64,000 nt of DNA from assembly GCF_030014915.1 (NCBI RefSeq), contig NZ_JAGIXS010000002.1:186001-250000 (forward strand). Direction: 5' to 3'. Made by a program: the position numbers and the translations under genes. Position 1 is the stretch's first letter; every line of letters starts with the position of its first letter. This DNA is from Pelomonas sp. V22 (GTDB taxonomy: Bacteria > Pseudomonadota > Gammaproteobacteria > Burkholderiales > Burkholderiaceae_C). This document shows, one piece after another, positions 26,213-35,182 of this stretch. The notes beneath the pieces were generated by a model. The model was not told the origin of the DNA and ran no database searches. It worked only from the letters and a program-made list of their open reading frames with translations.

Positions 26213-27655
26213 ATGGACAAAAGCCTGGCTGAGGATGCCGGCTTCTACAGCAAGGTCTGGCTGGCGCAGCTGCGCCGGCTCAATGCCGGCGAGGCGCCAG
26301 CCACGGCCGCCTTCGACCGCCGCCGCCGCCGCGTGCTGACGCTTGGCGCCGGCGCCACCCTACTCAGCTCCATTCCCTGGATGCTGTTCTTCATCTACAT
26401 CGCCCATCCGGCCGCGGCGTTGGGAGAGGCTGCGGTGGCCGCGTGTGCCTTCGGCGTGCTGCGCCTGATGCATCTGCGTCTGCTGCGCCTGGCCAGCCTC
26501 CTGTTCTCGCTGTCCAGCCTGATGGCCGTGGTCGGCCTGACCCTGGCGACCGACGTCCCGACGCCCGCCATGCCGCGCAGCCTGCACCTGATGCTGATAC
26601 CGCTGTTCGTCAGCAGCTTCTTCCTGCTGCAGCAGGACCGGCGCCACTGGCGCTGGACTCTGCCGCTGCTGACGCTGGCCAGCTTCGCCGTGCTGACCGG
26701 CCATCCCGGCAGCTTCGGCTTCCCGCCGCTGCTGACCGACGAAATGCGCATCCCGGCCGTCTGGTGGGTCGTGGCCTTCACCGCGGGCACGCTTTACATG
26801 CTGCTGATCGCCATCCTCGGCGAGTCACGCGAGAACTCGGCCCTCGAGTCCGAGCTGCTGCGGGCCCTGGGCTCCGAGGAGATCCAGGTCCACCTGCAGG
26901 CGCAGTGTGACCGCCAGGGCCGCATCGTCGGCGCCGAGGCCTTGATGCGCTGGCAGCATCCGCAGCGTGGCTGGGTCTCGCCGGCCGAGTTCATTCCGGT
27001 CGCCGAACGCACCGGCCTGATCGTGCCGGCCGGCGAGGTGGTGGCGCGCCAGGTCTGCGCGCTGCTGCGAGGCTGGAAGAACGACCCCGTGCTGGCGGGC
27101 CTCAGCGTCGCCATCAACGTCAGCCCGGGCCAAATCCGCGACGCCCGCGCGATGCAGCGGCTGCTGGACATCGTGACCGACCCGTCGCTGCGGCATGGCT
27201 CCGTCAAGTTCGAGCTGACTGAATCGGTCTTCGTCGAGGACTTTCGCGGCGTGCGCGAACGCATGGCCGAATGCCGGGCCCGAGGCATCCGCATGGCGCT
27301 GGACGACTTCGGCACCGGCTTCTCCTCGCTCAGCTATCTGAAGCTGCTGCCGCTGGACCAGCTCAAGATCGACCAGAGCTTCGTGCGCGGCCTGCCGCTG
27401 GATGCCGGCGCGCTGGCCATCACGCGCACCATCATCGGCCTCAGCCGCGAGCTGGGCCTCGAAACAGTGGCCGAGGGCGTGGAGACGGCGGCCCAGGCCG
27501 AGACGCTCTACCAGCTCGGTTGCACGGTGCACCAGGGCTTCTTCTACTCGCGCGCCCTGCCGGCGCCTGAGTTCGAAGCGCTGGTGCGCGCGCCCCTCAG
27601 GCGTGCCGGCGCTGGTTCCAGCCCTGCCCCAGCGCCAGCAGCACAAGCCCAGTAA
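26213..27655 (+). CDS. Membrane-bound EAL-domain protein (c-di-GMP phosphodiesterase candidate)
   Basis: A 480-residue protein with about six hydrophobic helices in residues 38-205 and a C-terminal EAL domain. Catalytic motifs appear intact: EALMRW with E242, INVS, ELTES, DDFGTG with D364-D365, KIDQSF and ETVAEGVE. It would hydrolyse cyclic di-GMP at the cytoplasmic face; there is no GGDEF domain. The start at 26213 has GGGGAG upstream. The last ~20 residues are a low-complexity Ala/Pro/Gln tail that overlaps the convergent ABC permease gene by 59 bases. A paralog with the same architecture lies at 32612-34024. Confidence 0.88.
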   Translation: MDKSLAEDAGFYSKVWLAQLRRLNAGEAPATAAFDRRRRRVLTLGAGATLLSSIPWMLFFIYIAHPAAALGEAAVAACAFGVLRLMHLRLLRLASLLFSLSSLMAVVGLTLATDVPTPAMPRSLHLMLIPLFVSSFFLLQQDRRHWRWTLPLLTLASFAVLTGHPGSFGFPPLLTDEMRIPAVWWVVAFTAGTLYMLLIAILGESRENSALESELLRALGSEEIQVHLQAQCDRQGRIVGAEALMRWQHPQRGWVSPAEFIPVAERTGLIVPAGEVVARQVCALLRGWKNDPVLAGLSVAINVSPGQIRDARAMQRLLDIVTDPSLRHGSVKFELTESVFVEDFRGVRERMAECRARGIRMALDDFGTGFSSLSYLKLLPLDQLKIDQSFVRGLPLDAGALAITRTIIGLSRELGLETVAEGVETAAQAETLYQLGCTVHQGFFYSRALPAPEFEALVRAPLRRAGAGSSPAPAPAAQAQ

Positions 27656-29162
27656 CGAGGTAGCTCCCCACGGTGGCCAGCGTGGCCGAGCCATTGAAGC
27701 CGAGCGGGTCGAACCAGGCGATCTGCGGCGTCTGCACGGCGATATAGAAGCCGAACAGGAACAGCGACAGGAAGGCGCGGCCGCTGCCGGTCAACAGACC
27801 CAGCAGACTGGCCAGGGCGCTCAGGAACGCCAGACCGCTGAGCAAGGCCACGGCCAGCAGCGGCGCATGCAGGCTCCAGCGCAAGAGCACGGGCAGGCTG
27901 AAGACCAGGCCAAGCGCGAGGCTGGCCAGCCATTGGCGCAGATAGCGGGCACGCGGACCGCCCGGCGCAAGGCTGGTCAGGCTCAGCAGTCCGGCCTGCT
28001 GGTCGCGCGCGCCGATGTCGCTGATCAGGATGCCCCAGAGCGCCGCCACCGCCGCGAGCACCGAGCCCAGCTTGTCCACCGGGCTGAGCACGCCGGCCAC
28101 GAAGAGGCCGAGGCCGATCAAGAGGGCCAGCGGGTTGGCGCTCAGGCTGCTCAGCAGCTCGGCCGCCACCTGCCCGGCCAGGCCAGGCCAGTTCGCGCAC
28201 GCGGGCAGCAGGCGGTTCACCGTCCGGGCCAGCGGCTGCAGCAGGCGCTGCAGTGCAGCCAGCCAGGTACGGCGCTCGCCGCCCGGCATGGCGCGCACCT
28301 TGTCGGGCGAGTAGCGATGGAACAGCCGCACCGCCAGCGCGAGCGGCAACAGGGCCAGCAAGGCAGAGCCGGCGCGCAAGGCCACGAGCTGCAGAGTCCA
28401 GAAACTCTCGTGCAGCTGGACCGGCGCGAGGTTCGGATCGAAGCCCGAGCCGCCCAGGCTGAAATGCTCGGTCTGCAGCAGCTCGCTCATGCGCAGCAGA
28501 TGGGCCGGCAGGCCCGAGATGTCGAACACCAGCCAGGCCGTGATCTCACGATGCTCGGACGTCATCACGAGGGGCAGAGACGCGAACTGGGCCGTCCACA
28601 GCACGAAGAACAGCAGATCGCCGCGCTTGCCCATCAGCGGCTGCCAGGCATCGGCCAGCACCGCCATGCTGGCCGTCAGCATCAGCACGGGGGCCAGCAC
28701 CAGCACATAGGTGACCAGGTAGACCAGCGGCTCCAGCGGCCCGGCGTCGCGCACCAGGTGCAGCACCATCACGGTCAGCAGCAGGCCGCCCATCAGGGCA
28801 CTGAGGTACAGCATCGCGCCCAGCCAACGCGCCAGCAGCAGCGTGCCGTTGCCCACCGGCGTGGCGGCCAGCACCGAGGCCATGCTGCTTCGCAGGTCCA
28901 GCTGCGTGCGGCCCCGCGCCAGGTAGAAGCCCGCCAGGCCCATCAGCATGCCGGCGGTCAGTGCGGTACCGAAGGCCAGGGTCTGGCTCTGGTAGGCGAT
29001 GCGCTGCTTGCCCATCACCATCATGGCGCGGCCGCTTTCAGGGTCGGCCACCAGCAGCCAGCACAGGGCGACGACAGCGAGCAGGCAGACGAGGCTGCCG
29101 AGGCGCCGCGAGCGCAGGCGGAATTCGTCGAGCACCAGGGCCCGCAGCGCGAAGCCGTTCAT
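27597..29162 (-). CDS. ABC-2-type transporter permease
   Basis: A 521-residue membrane protein with about twelve hydrophobic segments, probably two six-helix halves. It starts ALRALVLDEFRLRSRRLGSL, a layout typical of ABC-2 permeases that combine two half-domains. It is encoded directly after, and overlapping by four bases, the ATP-binding subunit at 29159-30028, so the pair forms one exporter. The substrate is unknown; such pairs move peptides, antibiotics or lipids. Its 3' end overlaps the EAL gene tail-to-tail by 59 bases. Confidence 0.82.
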   Translation of the reverse strand: MNGFALRALVLDEFRLRSRRLGSLVCLLAVVALCWLLVADPESGRAMMVMGKQRIAYQSQTLAFGTALTAGMLMGLAGFYLARGRTQLDLRSSMASVLAATPVGNGTLLLARWLGAMLYLSALMGGLLLTVMVLHLVRDAGPLEPLVYLVTYVLVLAPVLMLTASMAVLADAWQPLMGKRGDLLFFVLWTAQFASLPLVMTSEHREITAWLVFDISGLPAHLLRMSELLQTEHFSLGGSGFDPNLAPVQLHESFWTLQLVALRAGSALLALLPLALAVRLFHRYSPDKVRAMPGGERRTWLAALQRLLQPLARTVNRLLPACANWPGLAGQVAAELLSSLSANPLALLIGLGLFVAGVLSPVDKLGSVLAAVAALWGILISDIGARDQQAGLLSLTSLAPGGPRARYLRQWLASLALGLVFSLPVLLRWSLHAPLLAVALLSGLAFLSALASLLGLLTGSGRAFLSLFLFGFYIAVQTPQIAWFDPLGFNGSATLATVGSYLVTGLVLLALGQGWNQRRHA

Positions 29163-30028
29163 GCGGCCACCTGCAAGGCATAGCGCTGTGCCATCAGCGC
29201 CTCTTCAAGGCTGGGCTCGCCGGGCTGGGCTTCGTGGCAGGGCTGCTGGCCATGGGCCATGCGCACCTGGATGCGCTCACCCTGGCGCTGCGCATGCAGC
29301 ACATGGAGGACCTGGCCGCGCAGTTCTTCGTAATGCGCTGGCTCCAGCAATGCCGTCCAGATGCGGCCGCGCGCACCTTGCAGCAGTTGCTCGGGCGTGT
29401 CGAAGGCCACCAGCTTGCCCTGGCGCAGGATGGCCAGGCGCGTGGCCATGTTCTCGATATCGGAGACGATGTGGGTCGAGACAATCACCAGCTTGGAGAA
29501 GCCGACCTCGGACAGCAGATGGCGGAAGCGCAGCCGCTCCTCGGGATCGAGGCCGGCCGTGGGCTCGTCGACGATCAGCACGTCGGGATCGTTCAGCAAG
29601 GCCTGCGCGATGCCGAGGCGCTGGCGCATGCCGCCGGAGAAGCCGATGGCCAGGCGCTTCGCCTGCTCATGCAGATTGACCAGCTCCAGCAGCCTCTGAA
29701 TGCGGGCCGGATCGCGCACGCCCTTGAGCGCGGCGAAGTACTGCAGGAATTCGAGCGCCGTCAGGTGGGCCGGCACGCCGAAGTCCTGCGGCAGATAGCC
29801 GAGGCGGCGACGCATGGCCTCGGGCTTCTGCACGATGCACTGGCCGTCCAGCAGGATGCGGCCGCTCGTCGGCCGGGTCAGCGTGGCCAGCATTTGCATC
29901 AGCGTGCTCTTGCCGGCGCCGTTGTGGCCCACCAGGCCCAGCACGCCGGGGCCCAGCTCCAGCGACACCCCATCCACCGCGCGCAGCTTGCCGCCATGCA
30001 CCTTGACCAGATCCTGAATGCTCAACAT
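29159..30028 (-). CDS. ABC transporter ATP-binding protein
   Basis: A 289-residue ATPase. Walker A GHNGAGKST is at residues 34-42, the Q-loop is near YLPQDFG, the signature FSGGM is at 130-134, Walker B LIVDEP is at 151-156 and the switch histidine is in STHIVSD. It belongs to the CcmA/ABC-2 exporter class (LVGHNGAGKST, AGLDPEERLRF). About 70 C-terminal residues follow the ATPase core and may contact the permease. It overlaps the downstream permease gene by four bases. A lipoprotein gene lies 140 bases upstream on the same strand. Confidence 0.88.
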   Translation of the reverse strand: MLSIQDLVKVHGGKLRAVDGVSLELGPGVLGLVGHNGAGKSTLMQMLATLTRPTSGRILLDGQCIVQKPEAMRRRLGYLPQDFGVPAHLTALEFLQYFAALKGVRDPARIQRLLELVNLHEQAKRLAIGFSGGMRQRLGIAQALLNDPDVLIVDEPTAGLDPEERLRFRHLLSEVGFSKLVIVSTHIVSDIENMATRLAILRQGKLVAFDTPEQLLQGARGRIWTALLEPAHYEELRGQVLHVLHAQRQGERIQVRMAHGQQPCHEAQPGEPSLEEALMAQRYALQVAA

Positions 30029-30168
30029 CGCCTGTCTCCCCTCGCCTTGCTCGACGCTTGCTTGAAAGCCGGCAGGTTAAGGAGAGGGCGCTATGGCGGC
30101 CACGCGCTTACGACACGGCGCAGCGTTGCGGCGACAGGCCGCAAATGCGGCCGATCAAACGACGGGGC

Positions 30169-30711
30169 TCAGGACGCCGCGCTGGCCGCGCTCGCTGCGG
30201 CCGCAGGCGGCGGCGGGCAGCCCTGGGCCGCGCCCATGCCCTTCAGGAAGGAGCGGCGCGAGCGGCCGGCGATCACAGCGGCTGCGACTTCCTTGGAATA
30301 GCGCTCGGCGCCGCTGAGCTTGCGCAGCCAGCCGCGGAACGGCAGCACGCCCTCGGCGGTGCGCTTGAGCGCATCCAGCGCCGCATCGCCGAGCGCCTCG
30401 CCGCCCTTCTCCGCCAGGCCCTGCTCGTTGCGCTCGCGCGGCGCGTCGATGTCGGGGCCGAGGGCCTCGTCGAGCGGGCGCAGTGCCGTCAGCAGGCCCG
30501 CACAGCTGGCGTCAGCCGGGGCCTTGTAGGGCGCGGCCTGGGCCTCAAGCAGCACGGCCGGAATCTTGTCCTTGACCAGGTTCAGGTCGTTCAGCGGTGC
30601 GGTGGCGGCATTGCCGATGCGCTCGCCGGTGTCGGGCTTGCTGGCGCAGGCCGACAGGCCCAGCACCGCGGCCAGCAGCAGCAGGTGGTGGATCATCTTT
30701 TTCTCTTGCAT
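30169..30711 (-). CDS. Hypothetical lipoprotein
   Basis: A 180-residue protein with a lipoprotein signal ending in LGLSAC (C22), so it is predicted to be anchored in an envelope membrane. The mature part is polar and helical, with a Ser/Arg/Lys patch (GRSRRSFLKG) and an Ala/Pro-rich end. I do not recognise the family. Two starts are possible, ATG at 30711 or at 30696; both give a complete signal. It stands between fhs and an ABC exporter on the same strand, 16 bases after fhs. Co-transcription with fhs is possible, but a functional link is not evident. Confidence 0.65.
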   Translation of the reverse strand: MQEKKMIHHLLLLAAVLGLSACASKPDTGERIGNAATAPLNDLNLVKDKIPAVLLEAQAAPYKAPADASCAGLLTALRPLDEALGPDIDAPRERNEQGLAEKGGEALGDAALDALKRTAEGVLPFRGWLRKLSGAERYSKEVAAAVIAGRSRRSFLKGMGAAQGCPPPPAAAASAASAAS

Positions 30712-30727
30712 CGCTCCCCTCTTCGCT

Positions 30728-32386
30728 TCAGAACAGGCCGCTGATACGGCCTTCGGCATCGACATCGATGCGCTCGGCGGCCGGCTGCCGGGGCAGGCCA
30801 GGCATGGTCATGATGTCACCACAAACGGCCGTGACGAAGCCGGCACCGGCATTGAGCCGCAGCTCGCGCACGCGCAGCGCGTGGCCGCTGGGCGCGGCCA
30901 GCAGCTTGGCATCGCTGCTGAACGAATACTGGGTCTTGGCGATGCAGACCGGCAGGCCGCCAAAACCGAGGGCCTGCAACTCCGCGAGCTGCGTGCGGGC
31001 CTTGGGCTCCCAGTCCACGTGATCGGCGTGGTAGATCTTGTGGGCCACGGCGGCGAGCTTCTGATCCAGCGGCAGCTCATCTTCATAGAGCAACTGCATG
31101 CGCGCCGCGCCGCCCGCGCAGGCCTTGACCACCTCGCGGGCCAGCGCCGCCGCGCCGGCACCGCCCTCGGCCCAATGCGAGGCGAGCACGCAGGGCACCT
31201 CCAGCAGCGCGCATTCGCGCTCGATCAGGGCGATCTCGTCCGGCGTGTCGGCATCGAAGCGGTTGATCGAGACGATGGCCGGCAAGCCGTAATGCTGGCG
31301 CACGTTCTCGACGTGGCGGCGCAGGTTGGCGAGGCCCGCCTGCAAGGCCTCCAGCCCCTGCAGGCTGCCACCGTGGTGGCGCAGCGCCCGCACCGTGGCC
31401 ACGATGACGGCGCAGCTGGGCTTGAGGCCCGATTGCCGGCACTTGATGTCGATGAACTTCTCGGCACCCAGGTCGGCACCGAAGCCGGCTTCGGTGACCA
31501 CATAGTCGGCCAGCTTCAGCGCTGCGCGGGTGGCGATGAGCGAATTGCAGCCATGGGCGATGTTGGCGAAGGGCCCGCCGTGCACGAAGGCCAGGTTGCC
31601 TTCCAGCGTCTGCACGAGATTCGGTGCCAGCGCGTCCTTCAAGAGCGCAGCCATCGCACCATCGGCCTTGAGCTGGCGCGCCGTGACGGGCTGCTTGTCG
31701 GCCGTGTAGCCGACCACGATGTTGCCCAGCCGCTGCTTCAGGTCGGCCAGCGAGGTAGCGAGGCACAGGATGGCCATCACCTCGGAGGCGACCACGATGT
31801 CGAAGCCGTCCTCGCGCGGATAGCCGTTGCCGGGACCACCCAAGGCGACGGTGATGTGGCGCAACGCGCGGTCGTTCATGTCGACCACGCGGCGCCAGCT
31901 GATGCGGCGCACGTCGAGGCCGAGCGCATTGCCATGGTGGATGTGGTTGTCGAGCAGCGCGGCCAGCAGGTTGTTGGCCAGGGCGATGGCATGGAAGTCG
32001 CCGGTGAAGTGGAGGTTGATGTCCTCCATCGGCACGATCTGCGCCTGGCCACCGCCGGCCGCGCCGCCCTTCATGCCGAAGCAGGGTCCGAGCGAAGGCT
32101 CGCGCAGGCAGATCATGGCGTTCTGGCCGATGTGGTTCAGCGCGTCACCGAGGCCCACCGTGGTCGTGGTCTTGCCTTCACCGGGCGGCGTCGGCGTGAT
32201 CGCGGTGACCAGCACGAGGTGGCCGTCGGGCCGCGACTGCAGCGCTGCGATCTGCTCGAGAGAGAGCTTGGCCTTGTAGCGGCCGTAGGGGCTCAGCGAT
32301 TCCTCGGGAAGCCCGAGGCGCTGCACGGCCAGGGGAACGATGGGCTGCAGCGTTGCTGCCTGGGCGATTTCGATGTCGGTGCGCAT
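30728..32386 (-). CDS. fhs: Formate--tetrahydrofolate ligase
   Basis: A 552-residue enzyme of normal length for Fhs. It joins formate to tetrahydrofolate with ATP, giving 10-formyl-THF for one-carbon metabolism. The ATP-binding loop [12 protein letters not shown] lies at residues 65-76. Further conserved blocks are [28 protein letters not shown] and [16 protein letters not shown] chose the ATG at 32386 to fit the conserved start. It is divergent from the second EAL gene, with 225 bases between starts in which I see no clear regulatory motif. Confidence 0.94.
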   Translation of the reverse strand: MRTDIEIAQAATLQPIVPLAVQRLGLPEESLSPYGRYKAKLSLEQIAALQSRPDGHLVLVTAITPTPPGEGKTTTTVGLGDALNHIGQNAMICLREPSLGPCFGMKGGAAGGGQAQIVPMEDINLHFTGDFHAIALANNLLAALLDNHIHHGNALGLDVRRISWRRVVDMNDRALRHITVALGGPGNGYPREDGFDIVVASEVMAILCLATSLADLKQRLGNIVVGYTADKQPVTARQLKADGAMAALLKDALAPNLVQTLEGNLAFVHGGPFANIAHGCNSLIATRAALKLADYVVTEAGFGADLGAEKFIDIKCRQSGLKPSCAVIVATVRALRHHGGSLQGLEALQAGLANLRRHVENVRQHYGLPAIVSINRFDADTPDEIALIERECALLEVPCVLASHWAEGGAGAAALAREVVKACAGGAARMQLLYEDELPLDQKLAAVAHKIYHADHVDWEPKARTQLAELQALGFGGLPVCIAKTQYSFSSDAKLLAAPSGHALRVRELRLNAGAGFVTAVCGDIMTMPGLPRQPAAERIDVDAEGRISGLF

Positions 32387-32611
32387 GGCGTCTCTTGGCA
32401 ATCCTTCGTGGGGAGAGGTGCGCCTGGTCGAACGCAATCATCCATTCGCCAGCGCGCGGCATTATCAACGCCGCACAGCGGCTCAGCGCGAACGGGCGTG
32501 AATCGCACAACCTAGCGAAAGTGCCAATGCCGCGTCTTCTGTCGCTGGCTGACAGTCCCGAGGCGTGCCCGCTTTTTCGAGGCACTCACGCCAGCGTGGG
32601 AGAACACCCGC

Positions 32612-34024
32612 ATGTCGGATAACGAATCGATTGGGACATTGCCGCCGATGCAAGCCGCGCGTTCGCCGCAGCAATGGCTCGAAGCCTTCAATGCAGCAGA
32701 AGGCCCCCTGCCCCGCGCTTTCAGGCGCAGGCGGCGACTCATGATCCAGACCGGCAGCCTGTTCTTTCTTGCCAGCATGGTGGGGTGGACGATCTATTTC
32801 GTCATCACCCTTGGCTGGCAGAGCCTCGCCCAGGTCAATGTGCTGATGGCCGCTGCAACGACCGGTGTGCTGCTGCTGGATCGGAGCGACCACCAGCGTC
32901 TGGCGGCCATCGGATTCATCGCCATCGCCTTGACCTACCTGGTCGGGGTCTCGGTTGTGCTGGATGTGCCAACGCTGGTTGCTCCACGCTCCGAGCACCT
33001 GTACCTCCTGCCGTTGGCGGCCAGCGCGGTGTTCATGCTCCAGCATGAGAAGCCGATCCTGCGACTCGGCTTCCTGCTGCCCATGTTGCTTGCCTTTGCC
33101 TGGCTGGCGACCCAGCCGGCCCGACCGGAGAACATCAACTTCGCGGGCACGGCACAGGCGGGTGCCGGCCTGGTCAACACACTGTGCGCGGCCGTGCTGA
33201 CCTATGTCGCGATCATGATCATGCTGCGCGAAGCGAAGGAAACCTCGGCCCTTGAGCTGGACTTCGCCCGCGCCGTGGCGGTCGGCGAGATCCAGGCCTA
33301 CCTGCAGGCGCAGTGCACGGCCGATGGCCGCATCGTCGGTGCCGAGGCGCTGATGCGCTGGCGCCATTCCAAGCGGGGCTATGTGTCGCCGGCCGAGTTC
33401 ATCCCCATGGCCGAGCGCTCGGGCCTGATCGTGCCCGCAGGAGAACAGATTGCGGCCATCGTCTGCAAGGCCCTGCACCACTGGGAGCACGACCCGGTGC
33501 TGAGCCAGTTGACGGTTTCCGTCAACGTCAGCTCGGCCCAGCTGTACTCCGGCGCCTCGACCAGCAAGCTGCTGGGCGCCGTGCATGACGCCGAAACGCC
33601 GCCGGCCTCGCTCAAGTTTGAATTGACCGAGTCCATGTTCGTCGAGAACTTCGAGGCGGTGCGCGCCAAGATGGAGCAGATCCGCGACCAGGGCATACGC
33701 ATGGCGCTGGACGATTTCGGTACCGGCTTCTCTTCGCTGTCTTACCTGAAGCAACTACCCCTGGATCAGATCAAGGTGGATCAGAGCTTCGTGCGCGACC
33801 TGCCCGGCGATGCCAGCGCCGCCAAGATCGCCGCCACCATCGTCCACCTGGGCGCGGACCTGGGCCTGGAGGTGGTGGCCGAAGGCGTGGAAAACCACGA
33901 GCAACTGCAGGCCTTGCAAGCCATGGGCTGCAGGATCTTTCAGGGCTTTCTGTTCTCGCGGCCCATTCCGATTGAAGATTTCGAGGCGTTGGCCCGCAGC
34001 GGCAAGCCGCTGCCCGTGGCCTGA
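32612..34024 (+). CDS. Second membrane-bound EAL-domain protein
   Basis: A 470-residue paralog of the protein at 26213-27655. It has about six hydrophobic helices in residues 43-205 and a C-terminal EAL domain with EALMRW (E245), VNVS, ELTES, DDFGTG (D367-D368), KVDQSF and EVVAEGVE. All the metal and catalytic residues I can check are present, so it is likely an active c-di-GMP phosphodiesterase. The two share the segment between the last helix and the EAL domain (QAQC, GRIVGAEALMRW), which indicates duplication. GGGAG precedes the ATG at 32612. The signal sensed by the membrane part is unknown. Confidence 0.88.
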   Translation: MSDNESIGTLPPMQAARSPQQWLEAFNAAEGPLPRAFRRRRRLMIQTGSLFFLASMVGWTIYFVITLGWQSLAQVNVLMAAATTGVLLLDRSDHQRLAAIGFIAIALTYLVGVSVVLDVPTLVAPRSEHLYLLPLAASAVFMLQHEKPILRLGFLLPMLLAFAWLATQPARPENINFAGTAQAGAGLVNTLCAAVLTYVAIMIMLREAKETSALELDFARAVAVGEIQAYLQAQCTADGRIVGAEALMRWRHSKRGYVSPAEFIPMAERSGLIVPAGEQIAAIVCKALHHWEHDPVLSQLTVSVNVSSAQLYSGASTSKLLGAVHDAETPPASLKFELTESMFVENFEAVRAKMEQIRDQGIRMALDDFGTGFSSLSYLKQLPLDQIKVDQSFVRDLPGDASAAKIAATIVHLGADLGLEVVAEGVENHEQLQALQAMGCRIFQGFLFSRPIPIEDFEALARSGKPLPVA

Positions 34025-34034
34025 ACCAGGGGTG

Positions 34035-35156
34035 TCAGGCCAGCCCGCGCAGCGGGTGCTCCACGTCGGCCCAGGGGCTCTCAAAGAACTCGGCCACCAT
34101 GGCCGGCGTGACCTCCTCGATGCGGGCCGGGTTCCAGCGCGGGCTGTGGTCCTTGTCGACCGCCAGCGCCCGAATGCCCTCCACCGTTTCCGAGGCCGCG
34201 CCGGGGCGCAGGTGGAACGAGCGGTGCACCAGGTCGCGCTCCATGCGCAGGTCTTCGGCAAGGCTCATGCGGCGTGCGCGGCGCACCTGCTCCAGCGTCA
34301 CGGCCAGCATCAGCGGCGAACGCTTGCGCAAGGTCGCCAGCGTCTCCAGCGACCAGGCATCGCCAGCGGCCTGCAGCGACTCGCAGATGGCCAGCACCGT
34401 GGGCTTGGAGAAATGCAGGTCGATGCGGCGGCGCAGTTCCAGGTCGTCGGCCGGTGCGGCCAGGTCGACGCGCTCCATCACCGTGGCCACCACATGCTCG
34501 GCACTGCTCTGCTCGCCACGGCGCATCGCCTCGATGACGGCCGGCAGCTCGCTGCTGCGCACGAACACGTCGCCGAGGCCGAGGGCAATGGCGTCACCAG
34601 CGCCTATGGCATGGCCGGTCAGGGCCAGCCATTCGCCGCTGTGGCCCGGGCATTGGGCGAGGAACCAGCCGCCGCCCACGTCGGGGAAGAGGCCGATGTT
34701 GGTCTCGGGCATGGCGAGCTTGGAATGCTCGGTCAGCACGCGCAGCTTGGCGCCCTGGCTGATGCCCATGCCGCCGCCCATCACCACGCCGTCCATCAGG
34801 GCGATATAGGGCTTGGGGTAGTGGTGGATCAGGTGGTTGAGCGCATATTCCTCGGTGAAGAAGGCTTCGAGCGCCGCGTCACCGGCCAGCGCGGCCTGGT
34901 GGAAGAAGCGGATGTCGCCACCGGCGCAGAAGGCGGCCGGCTTGCCCTCGCGGCCCGCGCCGAGGATGACCACGGCCTCAATGCCGGGCGCGGTGGCCCA
35001 GGTCTTCAGCAGCGCCGTCAGGTCGCGGATCATGGCCAGCGACAGCGCATTCAGCGCGTTCGCCCGGTTCAAGGTGATCAAGCCCAGGCAGCCGTTGGTT
35101 TCGGCCAGGACCTGGCCTTCGGATTGCAGCGGGGGGATCAACGATGCGGCGCTCAT
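34035..35156 (-). CDS. 3-hydroxyisobutyryl-CoA hydrolase-like (crotonase fold)
   Basis: A 373-residue crotonase-superfamily enzyme. The oxyanion-hole segments FCAGGD (residues 76-81) and GVVMGGGMG are clear. PETNIGLFPDVGGGWFL with E151 and D159 is the signature of 3-hydroxyisobutyryl-CoA hydrolases rather than plain enoyl-CoA hydratases. The length, about 100 residues longer than ordinary hydratases, agrees. The enzyme acts in valine breakdown by releasing 3-hydroxyisobutyrate from its CoA ester. I chose the ATG at 35156. No other valine-degradation genes are adjacent. Confidence 0.85.
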   Translation of the reverse strand: MSAASLIPPLQSEGQVLAETNGCLGLITLNRANALNALSLAMIRDLTALLKTWATAPGIEAVVILGAGREGKPAAFCAGGDIRFFHQAALAGDAALEAFFTEEYALNHLIHHYPKPYIALMDGVVMGGGMGISQGAKLRVLTEHSKLAMPETNIGLFPDVGGGWFLAQCPGHSGEWLALTGHAIGAGDAIALGLGDVFVRSSELPAVIEAMRRGEQSSAEHVVATVMERVDLAAPADDLELRRRIDLHFSKPTVLAICESLQAAGDAWSLETLATLRKRSPLMLAVTLEQVRRARRMSLAEDLRMERDLVHRSFHLRPGAASETVEGIRALAVDKDHSPRWNPARIEEVTPAMVAEFFESPWADVEHPLRGLA

Positions 35157-35182
35157 GCCAGGGACTCCAATGTCTTGTTGCT

